Below are positions 1 to 11,204 of a DNA stretch of 64,000 nucleotides, one piece after another. The translations under genes and the position numbers were made by a program. This DNA is from Callorhinus ursinus (taxonomy: Eukaryota > Chordata > Mammalia > Carnivora > Otariidae). The notes under the pieces are model-generated. The model was not told the DNA's origin, did no database searches, and saw nothing but the letters and a program-made list of their open reading frames with translations. Position 1 is the stretch's first letter, and each line of letters opens with the position of its first letter. Location: positions 19,061,535 to 19,125,534 of the forward strand of contig NW_020313005.1 in assembly GCF_003265705.1 (NCBI RefSeq). The letters are read 5' to 3'.

Positions 1-189
1 CAGGCAGTGCTTAATTTAATTGAATTTAAAATTGGGTCTTTGGCTGATATCCATGATATGAGATAGGGAAAACCACACAGCCAGGACCATAGTAGTAGAG
101 AAAGAAGTAGCAGTAATAATAAGGGGAGGGGGGAGAAGATGTTCTTAATTGAACCATGCACACTTATGCCCATACTTCCCCTGTGGAGG

Positions 190-330
190 AAATATCATTA
201 CCCCTATTTTGTAGATGAAGCAATAGAGACTCAGAGAGGTATGATATCTTCCCAGCATCACCTGAGTAGTAAGTGGTAGACAAGGACTCACCTTGGTCCA
301 AATGGCTCCAAAGGCCAGGCTTTTAACAAC
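190..330 (-). mobile_element. MIR SINE fragment
   Basis: Reads like the reverse complement of the MIR core: 'gtagatgaag', 'gactcagagaggt', then a stretch matching the 'agtaagtggtagac' segment. This is an ancient tRNA-derived SINE shared by mammals, diverged and inactive. Boundaries are approximate because the copy decays at both ends. Confidence 0.6.
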
Positions 331-486
331 TATCTCCTTTTAAATTTCCTTCTGCTCTAAAGTGAGTAGAAAGCCCTGGGAGAGTCCAGCCATCTCTGCT
401 TATGCTGGATTATTAGATTAATTGATTATCAGTTAGATTCTGTTACTTAGTAGCTGAGGCTCAAGATAATATTTGCTATGTTATGG

Positions 487-590
487 TGGTAATCATATTG
501 CAATACATCAACATATCAAATCAACATGTTGCACACCTTAAATATATACAATGTTATATGTCAATTATAGGTCAACAAAAATTTAGTTAA
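487..590 (+). mobile_element. L1 3' end fragment
   Basis: The run 'caacatgttgcacacctta' followed by 'aatgttatatgtcaattata' matches the 3' UTR end of an older mammalian L1 family. Only the last hundred or so bases remain, the usual 5'-truncated form. Confidence 0.55.
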
Positions 591-699
591 TTATTTTTAA
601 GAAGATGACATTTGGCGGGAGTGGAGAATGGAGATGACAATGAGTGGCCTTGGCATGCTGGATGCACTAGAGGCAGCCCTGAAAGCCTCTCACTTATTT

Positions 700-905
700 A
701 TTTGACCAAAAATTTAGGTCAATTCATTTAATCTTTATAACAACTCCATGATACAGGTACTGCTATTATCCTCCTTTTGTAGATGAGGAATCTGAGGCAA
801 AATAAAATGGCTTAATAACTTGCCCAGGGAAACATAGTTAATAAGTAGTGGAACTGTGATTTTTAGCCCAGAAATCCCAAAATCTGTGTTCTTACTCACT
901 GTTCC
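700..905 (-). mobile_element. MIR SINE, antisense
   Basis: Antisense MIR: 'tttgtagatgaggaatctga', then 'taacttgcccaggg' and 'ttaataagtagtgg', in the order expected for the reverse complement of the MIR consensus. The 62-codon minus-strand frame over it (735-923) is a by-product of the repeat and not a gene. Confidence 0.65.
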
Positions 906-1202
906 ATGTTGCTCCTCCTTCACTGATTCAGTCTACAGACAAACACTTCTGCGTATTTGCTCAGTATCAGAGTTTAGTTAGATGCTGTGGGAGTGAGGAC
1001 GGGACAAAATATAAAATTGAGTCCAGCAAGAATTTAGTCCCCGAGTAATTTATTCTCCCATAGATGTTAAGTATTTCCATAAATGATTATAAGAAAATAT
1101 AGAAAGTGACAACTGTCCAGTGAAAGATCCTGATAAAAAACCAGAGGGACTCAAAAAAGTAGAGAGATTCCAACTTAGGAGAATGTGACAGGATGGTACA
1201 AG

Positions 1203-1397
1203 TTTTTTTTTTAAGATTTTATTTATTTATTTGTCAGAGAGAGAGAGCAAGCATGGGGCGGGGGAGTGGTGTGGCGGGGAGGGAGAAGCGGCTGCACACT
1301 GAGCAAAAAGCCCAATGTGGGACTCAATCCCAGAACCCTGGGATCATGACCAGAGCTGAAGGCACATGCTTAACCAACTGAGCCACCCAGACATCCC
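1203..1397 (-). mobile_element. Carnivore tRNA-derived SINE
   Basis: Antisense CAN-SINE: poly-T, then 'aagattttatttatttattt', a GA-rich body, and the tRNA-derived head ending 'aaccaactgagccaccca'. Near full length but diverged ('acatccc' in place of 'gcgcccc'). I could not find convincing target-site duplications, so the edges may have decayed. Confidence 0.93.
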
Positions 1398-1410
1398 AAA
1401 TGTCCAACAG

Positions 1411-1860
1411 TTTGTTTTCTTGCATAAAAAATCACTCCAAAATTTAGTGGCTCAGAAAGCACCTATTTATTATTTCTCACAATTCTGTGGTGGGCCAGGC
1501 ATTTCTTCTGTTGGGTTGGCTCCATGGTGCTGGATGATCTAGGCTGTCCTCACTTACCTGTGGAGGCTGGGGCCTCCCTACCTATGACCTCTTGTCCTGC
1601 AGATGCATAGTGCAGCCTCACTCTCCTGGTGGAAAACCCTTCTTATCAGCAAGAAGGAAAGCCCTGATGCTCAAATACTTTTCAAGCTCTACCCTATGTC
1701 ACATTTGCTAATATTCCACTGGCTAAAACAAGCCACATGGCCTAGTTCAAGATTCAAAGTATGGAGAAATAGACTCCACTTTTTGGTAGGAAGAGCTGCA
1801 ACATTACAGTGCAACAAGACATGCTTGGAGGGATTGGAAGGAAACATAGTCTTCTTTCTC
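1411..1860 (-). mobile_element. Old LTR-like interspersed repeat
   Basis: The segment 'ccaaaatttagtggctcaga' followed by 'tttattatttctcacaattc', and later 'aaatagactccac', resembles the antisense of an old mammalian LTR repeat (MaLR/ERVL type) with the common 'agtggcttaaaacaac' motif. Family assignment is from memory and uncertain. The 103-codon frame at 1603-1914 lies inside it and is not gene-like. Confidence 0.4.
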
Positions 1861-2903
1861 TTCCCCCCAGTTAGTCAGGACCAGAGAAAGTGTTATAAGA
1901 AGGATGGGCCTTGAAAGGGGCTGGGAAATGTGGAAGACTTTTCATATGTGGGTACAAAACCATAGAAGCAAAAGAGCTGAGGGGTCCGCATGGACCAACA
2001 AGGGCTTCATTTGTGCTAAAGGAAGGTTGGAAGGGTAAGTTGGATTTGAATCCTAGTGGGGATGGAGTAGTGTCTATCATGGATGGATCAGATCATGGAT
2101 GTTTTCCAATGACTAAGGAAGAGACTGATCTCTGCTTACAGTGCACCGCTCCTCCAAGAACCTGCTCCACCCACACACTTGGCTGCCATGGAAGCACATT
2201 TCTTATGTCCCTGCAGTGCCCTCACTCCCTGGCCTGAGTGACAGGAAAAGCACCTATGGTAGCTGGTCTATAGGCTGCCAAAGCTCTATGATGGTCTGTC
2301 CTGAAAAGGTGAGCTGCCACTGTGGTAAATGAAGGGTGGCACATCTTGGGGACTCAGGTATTAAGTGGCAGAGGTGAAATGAAGAGTGCACTGTGGTTAA
2401 GTCGAAGCTGGGTCATCAAAAGTCATGTTCAAATTGGCCATGTGGGAGCTGAGAATTAGGGAGCTAGCTGGTAGAGAGAGAAGAAGTACATACAAAGAGG
2501 GAAACTCTTTCCCACCCATGCATAGGTTTACAGGTAATTGTTTTCTCTTCAGGTTTTCAATGGTTCTGTCCCTGCATTAGATAGATGATGGATGGTCTGT
2601 CTCTGCATCAAGTGATGGGTGAGTCTCTCCCTTCCATCCCTGGCTAGAACATTGGATGGGATAAAATTTTGAAAAGAAGCAGAGAAACCTGGGATTGAAG
2701 TATGTCTTGGTCAGGTTGCAAAGTGGAATTGAACCCCAAATGGGGTGGGTATTCAGGACTCGAGTTGTTTTTAAAATGAGCTATTCTTTTTCTATCTCTC
2801 TTAACAACTAGAAATACCATAAAATGAAAACTGAAGCCATCATATTTTCAGGCAAATCCTGTGATTAGGTGAAGTCTTGAAAGCTTAGAGTATTAGTTTG
2901 AAG
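1861..2903. other. Unassigned sequence, no gene seen
   Basis: No recognisable repeat family, RNA gene or exon. The longest frame (1911-2237, 108 codons, plus strand) has no recognisable domain and no splice context. A loose GATG-rich patch lies near 2580-2620. Confidence 0.5.
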
Positions 2904-2927
2904 TCTCTTTCTTTCTTTCTCTCTTTC

Positions 2928-3007
<80 letters not shown>

Positions 3008-3083
3008 TTCTTTCTTTCTTTTCTTTCTTTCTTTCTTCTTTCTTTCTTGCTTATTCTTTCTTCTTTTCTTTCTTATTTCTTTC
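2904..3083. repeat. (CTTT)n microsatellite, polypyrimidine tract
   Basis: Nearly pure CTTT units with short CT-rich interruptions. The first purine on the plus strand after 2904 is the G at 3049, so about 145 bp are uninterrupted pyrimidine. It produces artefact frames of alternating K/E/R or F/S/L on the two strands. Confidence 0.98.
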
Positions 3084-4847
3084 AAATATTTTATCAGTTC
3101 TCACTCAAGTTGTTAAGGAAGCCAGACACCATTCCATTATGCATTTTTCCTTTTGGAAAATGGTACTTGGTACTTGGTACATTTACCAAGTACATCTCAG
3201 CAGTGGCACAGGAAAATATATTTCCCTGGAAACCATAAGTCACACAATAGTCCTCACCCTCAAAAGCCCCATGGGGCGGGGAAATCCCCATTATAATTAA
3301 AATCTGATTATTCTGCTTTTATGTCACCTTTTTTTGCTGTAAATGAGGGTCAGTCCGGCTGTCGGAGCACAGAAAGACACAGACACAATGTGGTGTGTCA
3401 ACCACTTATGTTTCTTCTTTATGAGATCAACTTTTATAACTTTGCAGTCAGCCCACTGACAGACTATAAAACTTGGCTTATTGAAAACAGATACATCAAC
3501 CATGAGACATCACTTGTCAGAGACTGATCCAGTCCATCCTTAGAGAGAACACCACTGGGAATGAGAGCCAGAGTTCCATCTAAAAATGTGTAGACACCTG
3601 TCCTGAGTCACCCCGGCCATCACACCTTGTGGAAAACACCCATGCTGAGCCCTCTTAGAATTTGTGAGATATTTATGGGTTATGCACCAAGGTTGACTGC
3701 TTATGAATCTTATTCCAGTAGAATTCATAGTCCACAAATCCAGCCAAATATTGCTCTCAAAAGCATTTCTAGCCTATTCGTGGCAACAGAAATGTCTCCT
3801 CTTTTGGGAACCCAGAATGTTGGCAACAGGGGCCAGCTTCCACTTCAAAGGAAGAGTGTTCAAAGCAGATGCCCCTTTGGACTTGAGTAACAGTAGGAGG
3901 GGTCTGACATGTCCAGTTTTCATGCATATTCAACTACTCACGCTTTGTCTTACCTTCACTGCATGCTCAGAAACAACCTCTGACCCCAAATTGGTCTCAT
4001 TCTGCACAAATGGGACCTTGGGTCCACAGACAGAAAGAGCTTGAAGAGTCTCCCTGTTGCCACAGCTTTGCTCTCTTTTAGGGTATGACTTAATTTTGTG
4101 CATGACTCTCTTCCCTCAATATCCAGGCATTCAGCTGCAGATGAGAAGCAATGCAGTGAAGTTTCATGATGCAGACACCACTGGAAAACACGTCTCCATG
4201 GCAACCCCGGGGTTACCTCACCCAACAGTGTTCAGATGTTATTGACCACAGAAGCATTTTTTTTAAATGTAGAGCAAGCATCAGCTATGTCTACGTAGCC
4301 AAGAGGTTTTTATGTTTTGTTTTGTTTCTTTTCGGTTTATTTTTGATGTTATATCACTCCATTCAGAGCTCTTGGGATAACATCATATGTTTGAGGAGAA
4401 TTTTCTATGTAGACAGCATTTTCCCCTGTGCCTCTGTCTCAGCACATGGACATTTCTTTCCTACAAAAATAAGAGCGGTTCTTCTAAATAGACAGTGTCA
4501 TTATTCATCTCTGCTCTAGTTGCTGCCTGTTGCCAAAGAGTTTTTTTTTTTTTATGTTTTGAATCCAGAATTTATATTTTCTCACAGGTTCAGCAGGATC
4601 CAGCCCACTCAACATGTGATCAGGGTTGTTCACTGAAAACCCGGGTGCTTGGGTCAGAGTGGGAGTCACTGCTGCCATGATGACCCTTCACCCTCCAGAC
4701 TGGAATCATTAACTCAGGCATACACGTGGTTAGCACTTCTCCACTTTCCTCAGCCTGATGGTGGTTAGCATTATTGTGAATGACGTCTCTTGTCCCCAAA
4801 GAGCTAGCTTAATTGTTGTGAAACATTAGAGAAAAAAGATGTTGTTC
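3084..4847. other. Unassigned sequence with a small hairpin
   Basis: No repeat family or exon recognised. A 10-bp perfect inverted repeat with a 4-nt loop sits at 3170-3193 (gtacttggta / taccaagtac). The overlapping frames of 87-117 codons between 3627 and 4519 show no recognisable domain. Confidence 0.5.
4192..4205. promoter_or_regulatory. RFX X-box-like palindrome
   Basis: GTCTCCATGGCAAC fits the bipartite palindromic X-box bound by RFX factors (GTNRCC, short spacer, RGYAAC) closely. Such sites are known in promoters of ciliary genes and in some distal elements. No gene is visible next to it, so function is unproven. Confidence 0.35.
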
Positions 4848-4855
4848 CTCTACAC

Positions 4856-5072
4856 CAGTGGTTCTCAATATGGTGGAGAGAAGGGACTTTATCCCCCAGT
4901 AACATTTGGCAATTTCTGGAAACCTTTTTCATTGCCACAAGTGGGAGATGGTATCTCATGGGTAGAAGCTGGGATGCTGCTAAACATCCTCCAATGCAAA
5001 TAACCAGCCACACTCCCCAACACTAAATGATCCAACTCAGAATGTCATTAGTGCTAAGACTGAGTAACTGTG
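4856..5072. mobile_element. MER20 hAT-Charlie DNA transposon
   Basis: Starts 'cagtggttctcaa', contains 'aacatttggcaatttctgga' and 'gatgctgctaaacatcct', and ends 'gagtaactgtg', matching the roughly 219-bp non-autonomous MER20 element. It is flanked by the 8-bp duplication expected for hAT transposons: 'ctctacac' at 4848-4855 and 'ctctacat' at 5073-5080. A nearly full-length ancient copy. Confidence 0.88.
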
Positions 5073-5080
5073 CTCTACAT

Positions 5081-5432
5081 AGTCAAACTGGAAACCCAGC
5101 AAGGTGTGGATTCATAGCACTTCAGATCTCTATTATTATCAATGAGAGACAAACAATGGATTATTTATTAACTGCAAGTACATTCACTAGAGAACTGCAG
5201 TACTTAGAAGTACTTTCCTGTGACTGGGAGAGTTTGTAGTGTATGTTAATCCCTTCTGGAAAGACTTTTCTTCTCTGAATTATGATCTCAGTCTACATTG
5301 TCTCACACTGCTTATTGTTAACATTCCTTTCTGCACAATTCATATGCACATAAATCCTTCCTTTAAGGTGTAACCAATTAGACTTTATTTAAAGAAAAGT
5401 AGATTCTTTATTTAAAAGCAATATGTTTACTC

Positions 5433-5435
<3 letters not shown>
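5081..5435. other. Unassigned sequence
   Basis: Ordinary AT-rich sequence. No repeat family, exon or RNA gene recognised. Confidence 0.4.

Positions 5436-5472
<37 letters not shown>
5436..5472. repeat. (CT)n microsatellite
   Basis: About 18 uninterrupted CT units. Confidence 0.98.
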
Positions 5473-5474
<2 letters not shown>

Positions 5475-8388
5475 AAATCTCAGGATAGGTGGAGCCAGGA
5501 GAATGGATGGAGTGACCTTCAGGAACCCATCTCATGGCCACATCTGTAATCTACTGTTCATCCTTAATTGCCATTTCTTTGCTATTACTAGTCTTCCAGT
5601 CATATGTCCTAGAATTATTACCTAAATGTGATTCATATGCTGTATAAATATGGCCAAATTTTTTGTTTTCCTCTGACGGAAATAGGAGGAAGCATGAGAG
5701 AAGCTTAGCTCCTGGGATCCACCAGCATATAAGCCAGCAACAGAGATCACGCTTAAGACAAGTTCTCAGAGTAAATCACTTCAATTTCCACCGCTGGCCT
5801 TCTCACCAGGAATACTTTTCTTCCATAGCACGAGTGGCTAAGTCATATCAAGGCAAACTTAGGTCAAGATTACAAATATATAGGCCCTCTGAATGTCACA
5901 CCCACTTGCTCACTGTCATGGAGGTAGATGATGTAAGGCTAAGGGAAGAAACTTGCTTAGTGGGCTCTCACTCAGGACAGAGTGGGCTGAGCCAAGCTAC
6001 CTGGTTGAGGGTTCCATGCCAACAAGATGACGATTCTCTGAAAAGTACTACTGATTGGAGAGAACCATATAGAGTGTTCTGCAGAGTTTCTGCTCCAATT
6101 CCTCATAGTTGTTACATTTAAGAAAGTGCTTAAGGTGTTAAAACAAAGAAAGCATTTTAGAAGTTGATATAGATACATTGATAGGCATATAAACAGAGGA
6201 AGATGAGCCAAAGAAGCTTCAGTAGCTTAATGCTACCTCACAGTGGAAATTTAAGAAAAAGAAGAAGAAAGAAGAAAAGATCATATTAGTGTATCTTAAA
6301 TAGTAAGGATGCTCAAGTTACCTTTGGGAATGCTACTACATAGAAAGATGTATAGCATACAACTCGAGAATTCAGCAGTATCACCTGTAAGCAGGTTCCA
6401 TGGATTGCTGGCAGCATAGACTACTGACATTTGGGACAGAGTCTGGGCCTGACAGACCCACCCTCTCTGGATGCACCACAGTTCTCAAGGCAGAATTTGA
6501 TTGGTTTATTTCATCCCTTGAACAGAATTTATTTCTTGTTCCCACCATGACCCAGGCAGTAGGATGGGTCTCACCCAGGCCCCCTTAGCCTCTTCATGCA
6601 GAAAGAATCTCCTGGGCCACTTTCCTTTGCAGGGAGCAAAAAGTGAGACAGGCCCTGGGTGCTTCACCAACTTCTCTCCAGGGCAGGGTCCAGTTTAAGG
6701 TCTTCATCACTCAAGCTCCTCACTTCTAACCCAAACTGCTATTACTCCCATCAGTTGCTCTGCAGCCTAGGTCCAGAAGAATAGAGCCCCTTTTTAGCAG
6801 AGAAAGAACCATCTTTGCATTTGCTTGCACAGCCTGTCAGCAACTTTGCTGCACAAGGCCCTGGAGGAGCTGAGCTGGCCTTTCTGTTAAGGGAAAGCCA
6901 GAAAATCCATACAGATGTTTTTCTGAAAGTTGTTCTGACCAGGGCTCAGGGATTTAGCCCTGCCTGGTATCACATAGCATGGGGGATGTAGGGAATTCTC
7001 TTTGGGGATCAGGAAGTATATTACATGAAATCAAAATGTAAGTGTGTTCTTTTTGGATTAGGCAATGTTTTTCCCTTCTGTTTTTCTTTATACAACCTTA
7101 TCACTTAGCTCCTTTATTTCTTTCTCCTATGCCTTCCTTGGCTCCCAAGCCAGCTCTGGCTCTCAGGATAAACTCAGCTCACTGGGCAGCCCTGAATGGC
7201 ATGGTTTGTAGCCACTCTGTACTTCAACCTCATCTAAGTCTCACTAGGGCCTTTCTGATCTCATTTTCTTATCCTACTCCATCTGGATTATCAGCTCTTA
7301 AAAGACCTCTGACTTACAACCCAGAGGCCACTAGGGTAGGATGCATGACTTTGTTTGCTACTTGACTCCCTGTTCCTGTGATGGTCCACATTAGCCTCCC
7401 TCTCACACTCTCCCGCTTCCATACCAGTACCTGTCTGCAGACAAGCACGTGAAATAGACTCCCCACACCTAGTGTTCATTTATGAGCATAGAAGACATTT
7501 CATTTTATAATTTGAAATGAACTTTAAATGTATGTACCCCCAAGAGAGGAATACTGAACTAAACTCATAGTAAGGCATGAATGGTGCACAGTCTCACCTC
7601 AAAGCAGAGATTTCATTTGTGTTTGTTTGCATGCCTGCTGGGTTTAGCATTGGATTTCCTTTGGGACTGGGGCTGATGGGAAGGGGTACAGAAAGAGCAG
7701 AGAAGCACTGGACAGCAATAGGAAGCCAAACCTCATTTTCTTCACCATTTTGATTGTCTCCTCTGCTTAAGTATCTTCCTTCCTCACTTTTTCCTGGGTC
7801 ATCTCATGAGTCAGCCAGACCTGAGCTGATGTTGCTTGGCACGGGTGAACACAGGCTCTAGGAGGTGGAGGCGGCTCTCACCTTTGTGCCTTTCATGTAT
7901 TCCCTATCCATTCTTAGGTTCAAAGTAGCTTTCCCCAGAAATTGAGAAATGAACCTGTCTGCCAGAAAACAAGGGTTTGACTTCTTTATTGATCAAGAAA
8001 TTTTGAAAAGAACAGAAGTAGAAGGAAAACAAGGCCAAGAAGGGATGAGCCCTAGGATGGAAGAAATGAAAGGCAGAGTAAGAATCTGTTAAAAACTCAC
8101 AGTAGTTAAGCTATCCTAAATGAAATTAAATAATGACACCATGTGTCTTTGTGCCAGTCCTGGGCCTGTTTGTCAACTCATTCATCCTCTTCTTTCCCCA
8201 TCTGCTCTATATCACAGGGGCCGACCACTGCAGGCTGTTTCTCAAAGTCCTGTGGTAGCAGGGTCCTGGCTGGATTCGGCCATGGGGACATCAGCGGGAG
8301 ACAGGAGGGCAGGAGGAGAGAAAAAGTAGGTGTCTGTCCCTCCCTGTCTGCCTTACAGAATTTGTATGTCAGTATTTCTTAGTGTTGT
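5473..8388. other. Unassigned sequence, no gene seen
   Basis: No interspersed repeat or exon identified with confidence. The 152-codon plus-strand frame at 5663-6121 has no recognisable domain and no splice signals bounding it. A short purine-rich patch lies at about 6253-6280. Sequence near 7080-7150 is pyrimidine-rich without a defined unit. Confidence 0.4.
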
Positions 8389-8412
8389 CACACACACACA
8401 CACACACACACA
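8389..8412. repeat. (CA)n microsatellite
   Basis: Twelve CA units followed by an A-run. Confidence 0.97.
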
Positions 8413-9628
8413 AAAAGACTCTACAGGGAACTCAGAGACTTTAATTACCTGAATATCAAGGGAGAAATAGAGAGGCATCCAGAGAGAGAGAATGACCTCT
8501 TTGCTCTCATCTTCCTCAAACATTGATTAGAGAGGAGGCTCTATCCAGCTGTTTCTCATTCACCTTTTTTGGGGGGAAAGGAAGTTGGTACCCCCTCATA
8601 TGGGCAGGTGGCTGAGGGCCTCCACACTAGTTGTGGTGAAATCAACCTTCAACCTCACTTCACACAGGTCACTATGAATGACACATTTGTTCTAAGACAA
8701 ACTGCATGAGTGAGTGGTCACTTCTTGCTTTAGAGAATTTAGCATTTTGATTTCTTTGCTTATTCCTATGATGCTGCTAGACCTTGTGTATAGAACATTC
8801 AAACCGTTTAAAAATATGGCCCAGACTCTGGACCATGTTGTCTTTCTTTTATACTTCTATTAGCTAGTTTATACTCATCAACCCACCTGTTCCAAAGAGG
8901 TCATTTTACTATTCCCTAAAGAAAAAAGGTATGATTTCCAAATTTGCTTCACTGTTAAACACTATTCAGAAACTAAGCAATGGAGTGACTCTCATTAGTA
9001 TGGTTAGCTCCTAGGGGCCTGGACTCTGGCTTGGATGTTGTAAGAAATGTGGTAAGGAATTTGGGATACAAATCTCAATTCCCAACTCCCCCACCCTAAA
9101 CTCTCAAGCCAAAATTTTATTCTATCTTATTTTATTTTCAAACATTAAAGTAGTTTTGTACTCTAAATCGCTGTCTCGCTGTATGTTATGTTAAGGGTAA
9201 TTTTTCAGAGCAAGTATTCTGGAGAGAAGGAGAGAGGAAGTATGAGAATGCAGAATGCTGTTCCATCCACTCCTCCGACTGCTGTCTTTTCTGTATCTCT
9301 GATCCCATTTTGGCTAGGAGTTGTCCAAGGGCCAGATGGTAACCTAGAGAATCAGATTTGGGAAAATTCACAATGTCTCTCCAACCCTCCAATTGTATCT
9401 TCCAGCCTTAGCTTTTTCATGAAAACTAAGGAGTGGCCAATGAGATAAGAGGAAAACTAGGAGAGATGTTGGCTCAGAGATCAACTGTCTTTCAAGGAGT
9501 GCCCAAGCAAACAACAACAAAATACTATTCCTAAAAGCTTTTCCCTCTAGTGACAGCTCTCCCCATCCCATTACCACCAAGTTCCTAGATGGAGTACCCA
9601 TCTTCGAGCCTTCATGACTCCCACTCAC
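8413..9628. other. Unassigned sequence
   Basis: No repeat family recognised. Includes the downstream half of a long minus-strand open frame (9368-9838) discussed at 9629-9700. Confidence 0.4.
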
Positions 9629-9700
9629 CTCCTGGAATTGCTCTTCAAATGTCACCTTCGACATTCTGATAATTAAATTCAGGAACATCTTGGTCTTCAT
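9629..9700 (-). other. Possible 72-bp exon, unassigned protein
   Basis: On the minus strand a 156-codon open frame spans 9838 down to 9368. Within it the bases at 9621-9628 read GTGAGTGG, a strong splice donor, preceded by CAGGAG. Upstream, 'catctcgcag' ends at 9701 as a possible acceptor. The enclosed 72 bp is 24 codons, open and phase 0 at both ends, encoding a segment with MSKVTFEEQFQE. The acceptor's pyrimidine tract is weak. I do not recognise the protein and no partner exon is identified, so a chance frame is quite possible. Confidence 0.18.
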
Positions 9701-10399
9701 CTGCGAGATGCAACTGCAGGACTTGATGAGGTTGTTTGGTCCTTCTTTTCTCCATTCTGTCACTCTCTTCATCCAGTCATGGGCCAAACACTGTCTCTCC
9801 TCCTTCCTTTTTCCATTGGCCCCTTGGAAAGCAGGCATCAGGAGATTTGAGCCAAATTACTACATTAGCCTATTTGCAACTTCATGACAACAGGGAAGCC
9901 CTCCTTTTGCACACACCAGCTTGCACCATCTGGCAATATGGCCTCCCACTTGGTGTTCTCATCCAGGGAAGCCCTAGTCACTGCCCTTCAGTCTTTAAAC
10001 CTGGCTCAGCATCTTGCCCACTTCATTGCTATCCTCATTCTGTGATCTAAACATCCCTGAGAACCACCAATCCAACACTCTGGCCTTTCTGATTTTTCAT
10101 GGTCTTCTATCCACTGATATTTCTTCCATTTCACTTCAACCACACACAGTGGTCACATTCTGGACCTTGCTGTCAACAGAACAACCACCTTCAAAATCAT
10201 GAATACAAACACCCTATTCTGGGACACCATCTTCCAGCCTTCCATTCATTTGATCACATACCCCCAGTGGCAAATACCCTTTGACCTCACTGAAACCTCT
10301 AACCTGTGGACCCTACCACTCTCTGATTTTCCCCTTTCACCTTTGGTCTTCATTTCTCCTCAATTAGATGTTCCATAATGGCAACCATTCTGATTTTTG
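9701..10399. other. Pyrimidine-rich unassigned sequence
   Basis: CT-rich on the plus strand and continuous in character with the L2-type LINE beginning near 10.4 kb. It may be an older portion of that LINE, but I cannot align it from memory. Confidence 0.35.
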
Positions 10400-11140
10400 A
10401 GCTCACAGTCTGACTCTACAAGTGCAGAACCTTCTGCTGTCAACATTAACCTCCTCTCCGTATCTCCCCTCTGTATACCTAACCCCATACTTGCACACTC
10501 CATCTATCTTGAAACACTTTACATTAGGCATTTATGACACCGCCCATTTTTCTGACTACCCTTTCTATGGATTCCTTTTGGGAATCTCTCTTTTTCTACA
10601 CAATCTTTAAATCTGACATTCCAAGGACTCAGACCTGGGATTTCTTCTCTATTCACACCCTTTTCCTAGATGATGGCATCCATCCTCAAGTCTTCAAATG
10701 TCATCTATATAGTTTTGATATCAAAGTTCATATCTACAGCCCAGAGTTTCTTGCACTCCAGGACCCAGGTGTATATATACAGCTGTTCATTTGATATTAC
10801 CATTATTTCTTACAGTTATCACAAGCTTAACATGTCCAAAACTGAACTCTTGATTCCATATCATTCTCGTCTTAATGAAAGACACTAATCTCTATCCAGT
10901 TGCTCAAGCCAGAAGCCTGAGAGTTATTCTTGATTTTTCCTTCTCTTTCATATATACAATACCACCAATTCTTAACAGTTCTACTTCCAAAAAACATCTT
11001 AATTATGTTGACTTTTCTCCATTTCCATGCCAAGTCTCTAGTCCAAGCCATAATTATTACTCAACTGGACTATTTCAAAGCCTCCTAATTGGTTTCCTTA
11101 TATGCACTCTTGCTTTCCTATAATCAATTCTCTTTATAGA
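10400..11140 (+). mobile_element. L2-type LINE, reverse-transcriptase C-terminal part
   Basis: 'cttaacatgtccaaaactga' and 'ccagttgctcaagccagaag' are hallmarks of the L2-type repeat. The frame near 10895-10950 reads PVAQARSLRVILDFSFSF, the decayed equivalent of the '...NLGVIFDSSLSF...' segment downstream of the reverse transcriptase in CR1/L2 LINEs. 'actggactatttcaaagcct' follows as expected. An inactive fossil that resumes at about 12105 after an LTR insertion. Confidence 0.6.
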
Positions 11141-11149
11141 AGTCAGGAT

Positions 11150-11170
11150 TGTAGAGATTATTGTGAAATA

Positions 11171-11204
<34 letters not shown>

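Noticed and set aside
2885..3116. K/E/R-rich and F/S/L-rich frames
   Set aside because: Read-through of the CTTT microsatellite.
5663..6121. 152-codon plus-strand frame
   Set aside because: No recognisable domain, no Kozak or splice context, and composition like the surroundings.
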